From assembly GCA_025060275.1 (NCBI GenBank), contig JANXCJ010000125.1:1-5840 (forward strand): 5,840 bases of DNA, in the 5' to 3' direction. A program made the translations under genes and the position numbers. A model generated the notes under the pieces. That model did no database searches. It saw nothing but the letters and a program-made list of their open reading frames with translations, and had not been told where the DNA came from. This DNA comes from Bacteroidia bacterium. Its GTDB lineage: Bacteria; Bacteroidota; Bacteroidia; SpSt-205. How positions within the stretch are numbered: position 1 is the first letter of the stretch; every line of letters begins with the position of its first letter. Below, in pieces: positions 1-5,840 of this stretch.

Positions 1-1
1 A

Positions 2-1075
2 AACCGTAGAGTAGTAGGTCCTGCTCTGAAGGGTGTACATGAAAGATGGGGGAATGACGAGGAGGAGATGATTAAGTTTATCCAGAATTCTCAGGCTTAT
101 ATAAATGGAAACTTCAAAAATAGCGCATATGCTAAGAAATTATATGAGGAGTACAATAAAGCCGTGATGACGGCTTTCACGGGTCTTTCTAAGGAAGAAA
201 TAAAGGCTATTCTGGCTTACATAAAATCGGAGTCAGAGGCATTAGCTGCTGCTGGAGGAAGCGCACAATCTGATAAAGCGAGCGGTGGAAGTGCCATACC
301 TCCACAAAAGGGGGGAGAGGTGAGTCCTATTCTCTGGGTGCTTACGATTGTGTTGGGAGTTATAGCGATCACTTTACTGATTGTTACTTCGGCGCTTTCA
401 AAGCTGTTGCGTTCAGAAGCAGAGGTACCTTCTCCTTCATTGCAGGAAAGGATTCAACGGGTGTTAGCTTCTAAGAAGTTTATAGCGCTGTTGGTAGTGG
501 GTGCTTTTATCTGGTGGGTAAGTGCTACTACGGTCAAAGCCCGATCTGTCGGGCTACATAAGGGCTATCAACCGATTCAGCCCATTGCTTTCTCTCATAA
601 GACCCATGCAGGCGAATATAAGATTGCTTGTCAGTACTGTCATATTGGTGTGGAGAAAGGCAAATCTGCTACAATCCCCTCAACTAATATTTGTATGAAT
701 TGTCATAATTATATTCAGGAAGGCTCAAGGTATGGAAAAAAAGAAATAGCGAAAATTATTGAATCCTACGAGTCAAATAAGCCCATAGAGTGGGTGCGCG
801 TACATAATCTTCCTGATTTAGTCTACTTCAATCATGCGCAGCATGTCAAGGTAGCAGGAATAGCCTGCCAAACCTGCCACGGACCCGTAGAGGAGATGGA
901 AGAAGTGTATCAGTATAGTGACCTCAGTATGGGATGGTGTATAAATTGTCATCGTCAGACTAAAGTAGACCTCACAGCAAATCCTTATTATGCTCGCCTC
1001 CATGCTCACTTCAAGGAAAAAGAAGTTACTGTAGAGCAATTAGGGGGGTTAGAATGCTCTAAATGTCACTACTAA
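2..1075 (+). CDS. actA: ActA, multiheme cytochrome c subunit of alternative complex III (5'-truncated)
   Basis: This is the electron-exit cytochrome of ACIII: it takes electrons from the ActB Fe-S clusters and passes them to an oxidase or soluble carrier on the periplasmic side. The frame is open from base 2, so the true start lies upstream. Residues here are counted from the Met at position 68, which has 22 in-frame codons before it. The first ~57 residues plus those 22 (including VGPALKGV, NSQAYINGN, VMTAF and LSKEEIKAILAYI) are the C-terminal part of a class I cytochrome c domain. Its CxxCH lies off-window and M34 is the likely axial Met. A low-complexity Ala/Gly/Ser linker follows (58-83), then two transmembrane helices (~86-110 and ~138-154). 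The 27-residue loop between them is basic, which suggests a cytoplasmic hairpin. The periplasmic domain has five CxxCH heme sites at 188, 209, 267, 291 and 330, with extra His (H177, H180, H256, H259, H312, H314) available as distal ligands. It ends CHY, followed by TAATAA. The pentaheme pattern next to actB makes the assignment strong. Confidence 0.95.
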   Translation, partial: NRRVVGPALKGVHERWGNDEEEMIKFIQNSQAYINGNFKNSAYAKKLYEEYNKAVMTAFTGLSKEEIKAILAYIKSESEALAAAGGSAQSDKASGGSAIPPQKGGEVSPILWVLTIVLGVIAITLLIVTSALSKLLRSEAEVPSPSLQERIQRVLASKKFIALLVVGAFIWWVSATTVKARSVGLHKGYQPIQPIAFSHKTHAGEYKIACQYCHIGVEKGKSATIPSTNICMNCHNYIQEGSRYGKKEIAKIIESYESNKPIEWVRVHNLPDLVYFNHAQHVKVAGIACQTCHGPVEEMEEVYQYSDLSMGWCINCHRQTKVDLTANPYYARLHAHFKEKEVTVEQLGGLECSKCHY

Positions 1076-1093
1076 TAAAAACACGATAAGGGT

Positions 1094-4000
1094 ATGAGTG
1101 AAAACTCACGAGATATTCCTGTAGAAACCCTTTTTGAGGAAGGGTTTTCCACTAATAGGCGGGATTTTATCAAGTGGTGTGGTATAACTCTGAGTGCAGC
1201 AGTCCTTGCTGCCTGCGAAAAGTCTCCCGTCAAGTATGCTTTACCGTATGTGAAAAAGCCTGCAGAGGTACTACCTAGTGTGCCTGACTACTATGCCACT
1301 AGCTATTTTGATGGTCAATTATTTCATTCACTCTTGGTGAAAGTTAGGGATGGGCGTCCCATAAAAGTGGAGGGCAACTCTTCCTATCCTCTCACTGCTG
1401 GCGGGACTCATGCACGAGGTCAGGCTTCTATTTTGCCTCTATATGATCACACTCGTCTGCAAAAGCCTCTCATAAAAGGAGAACCTACCGATTGGGTTGC
1501 CATAAGCGACAGCCTCCTAAGCGAACTAAAAGCTCAGGATGCCCAGGGCAAACGAATTTATCTCATTACTCCTCCCCTAATCAGCCCAAGCCTAAGGAGT
1601 CTTATTGCAGACTGGCTTAAGCTTTTCAAGAATGCTTCTCACATCATCTATGAAGCGGAATCTTATGATGCCCTTCTGACCGCTCATGAACGCATATTTG
1701 GTCGTAGAGTCATACCTACTTATCGGTTTGATAGGTCTCGGGTGATAGTAGGCTTTAATGCCGACTTTTTGGGTACTTGGATAGACCCTACTGCCTTCTC
1801 ATATCAATGGTCTCGTAATCGCGGCCTTTATGAAGGTAGGAAGGAAATGTCCCTTCATATTCAATTTGAGTCTATTCCTACCATCACAGGGCTAAGTGCT
1901 GACAGACGCGTAGCCGCTTCCCCTCAAGAAATCCGCCGAGCCATAGTAAGTCTATATAATCACTTAGCTGAGCTAGCGGCTAGCTCCCCCCTAAATGAAG
2001 AAAGATGGGATACTCCTCGGGGCGATATAGCATTTACAGCCCAGAGGCTGTGGGAAGCAAGGGGCAGCTCCCTTGTCGTAACTCGCTCTCATCATCCTGC
2101 CTTACAGGCGGTGGTAGCAGGTATAAATCTACTTCTGAATAATTATGGTAATACCCTCTTTGTTAATCCTGCATGCTACTTGCGAGAGGGAAGAGAGGAG
2201 GATTTTGAAAAGTTTCTATCGGAGGCTCAAGCTGGGCAGGTAGGTGCCGTGCTTTTTTATCAGGTAAATCCTGCTTATAACTATCCTGAGACTAAGAAAG
2301 TAGAAGAGGCCCTGAAAAGCATTCCCGTTACTGTCGCCATAAACACCCATAGGCATGAGACTGCGCATCTCTGCCAATATGTATTAGCTGAAAGTCACTA
2401 TTTAGAGAGCTGGGGAGATGCGCAGCCTTATGAAGGACTTTACACGCTCCAGCAGCCTACCATAGCCCCGATTTTCTCTACACGCTCTTTCGCAGAGATG
2501 CTTTTAGGATGGTTGGGGCGTTCTGAGTCTCATCTGGAGTATCTCAGCTCTTATTGGGCTAAAGAGATTTTTCCCCTCTACAAGGAATATCTCAAAAAAC
2601 AGGAAAAGGCTGAAACTCAGGCGTTTTGGGCTACTCAGGAGGAACCACTTCCTGTAGAGACACCAGAAAACTTCTGGCTACATGCATTAGAGCGGGGTGT
2701 GGTAGTGATGACGAGCACCCTACCTAATCAGCCTAAGCCTAACTGGAAGCCTGAGGAGTGGGTAACCCAATTACCTCCGCCTCAGGAGCCTTCGCTTACA
2801 CTCTACCTTTATGAGAAGGTAAGTATAGGAGATGGTACGCATGCGGGTAATCCTTGGCTTCAGGAATTGCCGGATCCTATTTCCCGTGTGGCATGGGATA
2901 ACTATGCAGTGATTTCTCCTGTCCTTGCTCGTGCTAAGGGTATAAAAACAAACGATGTTATTCGCATAAAGGCGGCTGAGTTATCTTTGGAGCTGCCTGT
3001 ATATGTACTTCCGGGTACAGACCCTAATACTATTGGTGTAGCAGTGGGGTACGGTCGGGTAAGAGGTGGGCGTGCGGCGGTGGGCATCGGAAAAAATGCT
3101 TACCCTTTTTATAGGCGTCTATCCTCGGGCCATCGCACTTGTGTCGTACCAGAGATATCCATAGAAAAGACTGGCGAAACCTATGAACTGGCTCGCATCC
3201 AGCAGTGGGAAACTTATGTAGGGCGAGAATATGTGCGGGAAGCCTCCTTGGAAGCATACCAAAAAGACCCTAAGGCTGGTAACATGGAGGAGCCTCATCT
3301 AATCAGCTTATGGTGGAAGGAGCATCCTATGCCAGGGCATCGCTGGGGGATGGCGATTGACCTGACCACTTGCATAGGATGCGGAGCATGCGTAATAGCC
3401 TGTATAGCAGAAAATAACATTCCCGTTGTGGGGAGAGATGAGGTTCGGCGAGGAAGAGACATGCACTGGATTCGCATAGACCGCTACTTCACCTCTACTG
3501 CCAGCCATACTTCTCGTCCTGAGGAGTTCCCCGCTGCCCCGCCAGAGGATTTTCCTCGAGCATTTTTCCAACCTATATTGTGTCAGCACTGTGACCATGC
3601 TCCTTGTGAAACTGTATGCCCTGTTTTAGCCATAGCCCATAGTTCGGAAGGAATTAACCAGCAGGTATATAACCGATGTGTGGGGACACGGTACTGTGCC
3701 AACAACTGCCCCTATAAGGTGCGTCGCTTCAACTGGTTTGATTATACCAATGCGGAGAGGTGGGTATTCAATCCTGTTGATGAATTAGGGCGTATGGTCC
3801 TGAATCCAGATGTAACCGTGAGGGCTCGGGGGGTTATGGAAAAGTGCAGTTTCTGTGTCCAACGTATTCAGGCAGCTAAGTTAGAGGCAAAGAAAGCTCG
3901 TCGTTATCTTCAAGATGGTGATGTTAAGACAGCTTGTCAGCAAGCATGCCCTACTGGTGCCATTGTATTTGGAGATTTGAATGATCCAGACAGTCTCGTC

Positions 4001-4123
4001 TCTAAGCGCATGGCTGAGCCTCGCGGTTATTATGCCCTGCCTGAGCTTAATGTGCGCCCTTCCATACGATATTTGGTGAAGGTGCGCAATGATGAGATTC
4101 CACAAAAACAACAACATACCTGA
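1094..4123 (+). CDS. actB: ActB, molybdopterin-oxidoreductase-like / Fe-S fusion lipoprotein of alternative complex III
   Basis: This is the periplasmic electron-transfer subunit linking the quinol site of ActC to the hemes of ActA. The 1009 residues are typical of fused ActB. The N-terminus has a twin-arginine motif (NRRDFIK, R22/R23), a hydrophobic stretch and a lipobox LAAC, with C41 as the predicted lipidated residue, so it is probably a folded-exported lipoprotein. Residues ~50-720 resemble the large subunit of the molybdopterin oxidoreductase family (for example HAGNPWLQELPDP near its C-terminal part). No N-terminal CxxCxxxC cluster or Mo-ligand Cys context is seen, matching the cofactor-free domain known for ACIII. 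Residues ~750-985 form a PsrB/NrfC-like ferredoxin domain with Cys sets 760/763/766/770, 830/833/838/842, 862/868/872 and 918/921/948/952. In the third set Thr865 sits where a fourth Cys would be, fitting one [3Fe-4S] plus three [4Fe-4S] clusters. The ATG follows actA by 18 nt with only a weak purine run, and it places the Tat motif at a sensible distance. The gene ends in TGA, 2 nt before actC. Confidence 0.96.
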   Translation: MSENSRDIPVETLFEEGFSTNRRDFIKWCGITLSAAVLAACEKSPVKYALPYVKKPAEVLPSVPDYYATSYFDGQLFHSLLVKVRDGRPIKVEGNSSYPLTAGGTHARGQASILPLYDHTRLQKPLIKGEPTDWVAISDSLLSELKAQDAQGKRIYLITPPLISPSLRSLIADWLKLFKNASHIIYEAESYDALLTAHERIFGRRVIPTYRFDRSRVIVGFNADFLGTWIDPTAFSYQWSRNRGLYEGRKEMSLHIQFESIPTITGLSADRRVAASPQEIRRAIVSLYNHLAELAASSPLNEERWDTPRGDIAFTAQRLWEARGSSLVVTRSHHPALQAVVAGINLLLNNYGNTLFVNPACYLREGREEDFEKFLSEAQAGQVGAVLFYQVNPAYNYPETKKVEEALKSIPVTVAINTHRHETAHLCQYVLAESHYLESWGDAQPYEGLYTLQQPTIAPIFSTRSFAEMLLGWLGRSESHLEYLSSYWAKEIFPLYKEYLKKQEKAETQAFWATQEEPLPVETPENFWLHALERGVVVMTSTLPNQPKPNWKPEEWVTQLPPPQEPSLTLYLYEKVSIGDGTHAGNPWLQELPDPISRVAWDNYAVISPVLARAKGIKTNDVIRIKAAELSLELPVYVLPGTDPNTIGVAVGYGRVRGGRAAVGIGKNAYPFYRRLSSGHRTCVVPEISIEKTGETYELARIQQWETYVGREYVREASLEAYQKDPKAGNMEEPHLISLWWKEHPMPGHRWGMAIDLTTCIGCGACVIACIAENNIPVVGRDEVRRGRDMHWIRIDRYFTSTASHTSRPEEFPAAPPEDFPRAFFQPILCQHCDHAPCETVCPVLAIAHSSEGINQQVYNRCVGTRYCANNCPYKVRRFNWFDYTNAERWVFNPVDELGRMVLNPDVTVRARGVMEKCSFCVQRIQAAKLEAKKARRYLQDGDVKTACQQACPTGAIVFGDLNDPDSLVSKRMAEPRGYYALPELNVRPSIRYLVKVRNDEIPQKQQHT
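1095..1148 (+). promoter_or_regulatory. Possible paired RNA hairpins at the actB translation start
   Basis: A 5-bp stem TGAGT/ACTCA with a GAAA (GNRA-type) tetraloop spans 1095-1108 and takes in two bases of the actB ATG. A second stem, AAACCCTT (1125-1132) with AAGGGTTT (1140-1147), follows inside the first codons. Together they could modulate ribosome access to actB, which lacks a good Shine-Dalgarno sequence. Stems of this size arise by chance, and both lie within coding sequence, so this is only a suggestion. Confidence 0.2.
1153..1216 (+). other. Tat signal peptide with lipobox at the ActB N-terminus
   Basis: Codons 21-41 of actB encode NRRDFIK, a short hydrophobic segment and the LAAC lipobox. 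The twin Arg and following Phe/Lys fit the Tat consensus, which suits a protein that must acquire Fe-S clusters in the cytoplasm before export. Cys41 would be the lipid-modified first residue after signal peptidase II cleavage. About 20 mostly acidic or polar residues precede the motif, a longer n-region than in a minimal Tat signal. The cleavage site is predicted, not demonstrated. Confidence 0.8.
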
Positions 4124-4125
4124 TT

Positions 4126-5583
4126 ATGTTTGAGAGCCCGATTCGTGAGCCGCTTATCTTAGGTCGCAAGACCTACAGGCAGATAACAAAAGACTTAGTA
4201 GGTCCTATTTTAGGTCCTGCGAGCTGGAAGTGGTACCTAACCACGGGATTCACTGCAGCGGTCATGTTCGCAGGGTTTGCTGCGATTGCTTACACGATGT
4301 GGGTAGGGATTGGTACCTGGGGACTCAACAAGACTGTGGGATGGGCTTTTGATATCACGAACTTCGTTTTCTGGATTGGTATTGGGCACGCAGGTACGCT
4401 GATATCGGCTATTCTTTTGCTTTTCCGCCAGCGTTGGCGTATGGCAATCAACCGTGCTGCCGAAGCAATGACGATATTCGCAGTGATATGCGCAGGGCTC
4501 TTTCCTATTATTCATATGGGGCGTCCCTGGCTGGCCTTCTGGTTCCTGCCCTTGCCAAATACCCACGGCTCCTTGTGGGTGAATTATAACTCTCCTCTAC
4601 TTTGGGATGTATTTGCGATTAGCACCTACTTTACCATATCCCTTCTCTTCTGGTACACAGGTCTCATACCGGACATTGCGATGGTAAGGGATAGAGCGAA
4701 GCCTGGAAGTTTTGCTCGTTGGGCTTATGGGATTCTCTCTTTCGGTTGGACTGGTACAGCCAAGCAGTGGCAGCGCTTTGAAGCAGTTTCTCTCGTTCTG
4801 GCGGGTCTTTCCACGCCTCTGGTACTCTCGGTCCACTCCATAGTGAGCTTTGACTTTGCTACCTCCATCTTACCTGGTTGGCATACCACCATATTCCCTC
4901 CTTACTTTGTTGCGGGGGCTATTTTTTCGGGCTTTGGCATGGTGCTTACGCTTATGATTATTACTCGTGAGGTACTCAATCTCAAGGACTACATTACCCT
5001 TGAGCACATAGACGCAATGGCGAAGGTAACCCTTGCCACGGGGATGATGGTGGGTTTTGCTTATGCTACCGAGTTCTTTATTGCGTGGTATTCGGGGTCC
5101 TATTGGGAGCGATACATCTTTCTCAATCGGGCATTTGGTCCTTACTGGTGGTCCTACTGGGCGATGGTAAGCTGTAATCTCTTTATACCACAAGTCTTCT
5201 GGTTCAAGAAACTCCGTAGAAGCCCCTGGTTTGTATTTGTGATCTCCATCTTTGTGAATATAGGGATGTGGTTTGAGCGTTTTGTGATAATTGTAACCTC
5301 TCTCCATAGGGATTTCTTGGCTTCTTCGTGGAGGATGTACGCGCCTACTTGGGTGGAAGTCACGATTTTAGTGGGAAGTTTTGGATTGTTTCTCACCCTG
5401 TATCTACTTTTTGCTCGTTATCTCCCTGTGATAGCAGCAGCTGAAACTAAGAGCATCCTCAAAACTTCAGGTGACCAATATGCGGGTCTTTCCTGGGAGG
5501 CTTATCAAGCGAAAAAGCGAGAAGGTACCTTCTCGCCTGTCTTACAACCTGCCATGAATCCCGAACCTTCTAACAATTCCTAA
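4126..5583 (+). CDS. actC: ActC, NrfD/PsrC-like quinol-binding membrane subunit of alternative complex III
   Basis: This is the integral membrane subunit that oxidises menaquinol and hands electrons to ActB; a proton route through it has been proposed in solved ACIII structures. The 485 residues give about ten hydrophobic helices (roughly 35-59, 78-100, 114-132, 157-180, 218-238, 258-280, 300-322, 340-361, 367-392, 410-433), the NrfD/ActC plan of two four-helix bundles plus two helices. Polar residues inside or at the ends of helices include H88, H130 (in IIHMGRPW), D161 (in SPLLWD), H237, D243 and E316. H130 and D161 fit, by context and spacing, the His/Asp pair described at the ACIII quinol site; this is inference from memory of the family. 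The conserved N-terminus (REPLILG) and the AKQWQRFEA loop also match ActC rather than other NrfD proteins. The ATG lies 2 nt after the actB stop, so translational coupling is likely. The soluble tail after ~434 contains a 20-bp DNA palindrome (5517-5536). The stop is a TAATAA pair. Confidence 0.96.
   Translation: MFESPIREPLILGRKTYRQITKDLVGPILGPASWKWYLTTGFTAAVMFAGFAAIAYTMWVGIGTWGLNKTVGWAFDITNFVFWIGIGHAGTLISAILLLFRQRWRMAINRAAEAMTIFAVICAGLFPIIHMGRPWLAFWFLPLPNTHGSLWVNYNSPLLWDVFAISTYFTISLLFWYTGLIPDIAMVRDRAKPGSFARWAYGILSFGWTGTAKQWQRFEAVSLVLAGLSTPLVLSVHSIVSFDFATSILPGWHTTIFPPYFVAGAIFSGFGMVLTLMIITREVLNLKDYITLEHIDAMAKVTLATGMMVGFAYATEFFIAWYSGSYWERYIFLNRAFGPYWWSYWAMVSCNLFIPQVFWFKKLRRSPWFVFVISIFVNIGMWFERFVIIVTSLHRDFLASSWRMYAPTWVEVTILVGSFGLFLTLYLLFARYLPVIAAAETKSILKTSGDQYAGLSWEAYQAKKREGTFSPVLQPAMNPEPSNNS
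5517..5536. repeat. Perfect 20-bp palindrome in the 3' end of actC
   Basis: The half-site GCGAGAAGGT is followed directly by its exact reverse complement, ACCTTCTCGC. In RNA it can fold as an 8-bp stem closed by a GUAC loop. It covers actC codons 464-471 in the soluble C-terminal tail and ends 44 nt before the actC stop and 55 nt before the actD start. No T-run follows, so it is not a conventional intrinsic terminator. It could be an mRNA stability or processing hairpin, a site for a dimeric DNA-binding protein, or chance. Confidence 0.85.
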
Positions 5584-5591
5584 TAAACTCT

Positions 5592-5840
5592 ATGGCTAAG
5601 TACTTGATAGGCATATACGAAGATGAAGAGAAACTTCTGGTGGGGTTAGAAGCTCTTCAGAAGGCAGGAGTTCGTATCCATGAGGTTTGCACACCCTTCC
5701 CCGTGCATGGGCTAGATCAACTTCTTCATCTTAGAAAGTCAAGACTTCCTGATGCAGCCTTTATCTATGGTGCCTTGGGGACGCTAACCGCACTCACCTT
5801 GCAGATATATACCTACACTATAGATTGGCCTGTGAATATT
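5592..5840 (+). CDS. actD: ActD, DUF3341-type membrane subunit of alternative complex III (3'-truncated)
   Basis: The first 83 codons of actD, cut by the window edge. The translation starts MAKYLIGIYEDEEKLL and carries the hallmark FPVHGLD (residues 36-42), the basic-polar LRKSRLPDA (48-55), a transmembrane helix (~55-79) and then DWPVNI, all typical of the DUF3341 family. Family members usually have two transmembrane helices and about 170-200 residues, so more than half of the gene is missing. ActD is a cofactor-free membrane subunit that packs against ActC and stabilises the complex; its precise role is not settled. The ATG lies 8 nt after the first actC stop with no recognisable Shine-Dalgarno sequence, consistent with Bacteroidota and with coupled translation. 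The last base of the window completes a codon (Ile). Confidence 0.93.
   Translation, partial: MAKYLIGIYEDEEKLLVGLEALQKAGVRIHEVCTPFPVHGLDQLLHLRKSRLPDAAFIYGALGTLTALTLQIYTYTIDWPVNI

Larger units (their letters stand above)
1..5840 (+). other. Alternative complex III operon segment actA-actB-actC-actD
   Basis: Four same-strand genes are separated by 18, 2 and 8 nt, in the gene order known for ACIII operons (actABCDEF). No terminator-like hairpin with a T-run and no promoter-like gap separates them, so they are very likely one transcript that starts upstream of the window and continues past it. The remaining subunits, ActE (monoheme cytochrome lipoprotein) and ActF (second NrfD-like membrane subunit), are expected downstream by analogy. 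They are often followed by cytochrome oxidase genes, but none of that is visible here. Confidence 0.9.

Noticed and set aside
59..70. GAGGAGGAG directly before ATG 68, looking like a Shine-Dalgarno sequence and start of actA
   Set aside because: The purine run abuts the ATG with no spacer, and the frame is open upstream with recognisable cytochrome c residues. The GAG codons encode Glu residues of that domain.
423..434. 12-base match AGGTACCTTCTC shared with the palindrome at 5523-5534
   Set aside because: One such 12-mer coincidence is expected in a window of this length, and the copy in actA is not palindromic beyond the AGGTACCT core.
818..1039. Minus-strand 73-codon frame opposite the heme region of actA
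   Set aside because: It lies antisense to three confirmed CxxCH motifs and has no identifiable domain or start signal.
1970..1986. GAGCTAG-CGG-CTAGCTC inverted repeat in actB
   Set aside because: A 7-bp stem with a 3-base loop is expected by chance about once in a few windows of this size, and it lies deep in coding sequence.
2750..2786. CCTGAGG ... CCTCAGG inverted repeat in actB
   Set aside because: Seven-base arms about 23 bases apart in coding sequence are not significant.
2902..4117. Minus-strand open frames opposite the 3' part of actB
   Set aside because: They are short, mutually overlapping and antisense to the Fe-S domain, whose Cys motifs are certain. The Cys/His-rich look is a by-product of the opposite strand.
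4237..5396. Minus-strand open frames opposite actC (the longest 145 codons at 4870-5307)
   Set aside because: The plus strand encodes a clear ActC throughout. The antisense products show no recognisable motif, have odd composition and overlap one another, as expected of shadow frames.

Overview
The window lies inside an alternative complex III (ACIII, act) operon. ACIII is the membrane quinol:cytochrome c / quinol:oxidase oxidoreductase that replaces the bc1 complex in many Bacteroidota and some other phyla. Four consecutive plus-strand genes are visible in the canonical order: actA (multiheme cytochrome c, 5' end cut off by the window), actB (Tat-exported lipoprotein fusing a molybdopterin-oxidoreductase-like domain to a four-cluster iron-sulfur domain), actC (NrfD/PsrC-like ten-helix quinol-binding membrane subunit) and actD (small membrane subunit, 3' end cut off). 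actE and actF would be expected just beyond position 5840.

The organism is most likely a member of the Bacteroidota. The reasons are the ACIII gene order, an ActA carrying an N-terminal class I cytochrome c domain, short gaps without good Shine-Dalgarno sequences, TAATAA double stops, and a moderate GC content with free use of ATA and AGG/AGA codons. Genus cannot be decided from this sequence.

Layout: 2-1075 actA (partial), 18-nt gap, 1094-4123 actB, 2-nt gap, 4126-5583 actC, 8-nt gap, 5592-5840 actD (partial). Almost all of the window is coding. No RNA gene, mobile element, CRISPR array or promoter is visible, and there is no non-coding stretch longer than about 20 bases.

How the genes work together (family knowledge): quinol is oxidised at the periplasmic side of ActC. 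Electrons pass through the Fe-S clusters of ActB to the hemes of ActA (and ActE), then to a soluble cytochrome or directly to a cytochrome oxidase. ActD helps anchor the assembly.

Two points are easy to miss. The actA reading frame is open to the left edge, so the ATG at position 68, despite its GAGGAGGAG prefix, is an internal methionine within a truncated cytochrome c domain. Near the 3' end of actC there is a perfect 20-bp palindrome (5517-5536) that the coding sequence does not obviously require. I did not find a wholly new system; this is a recognisable respiratory operon.
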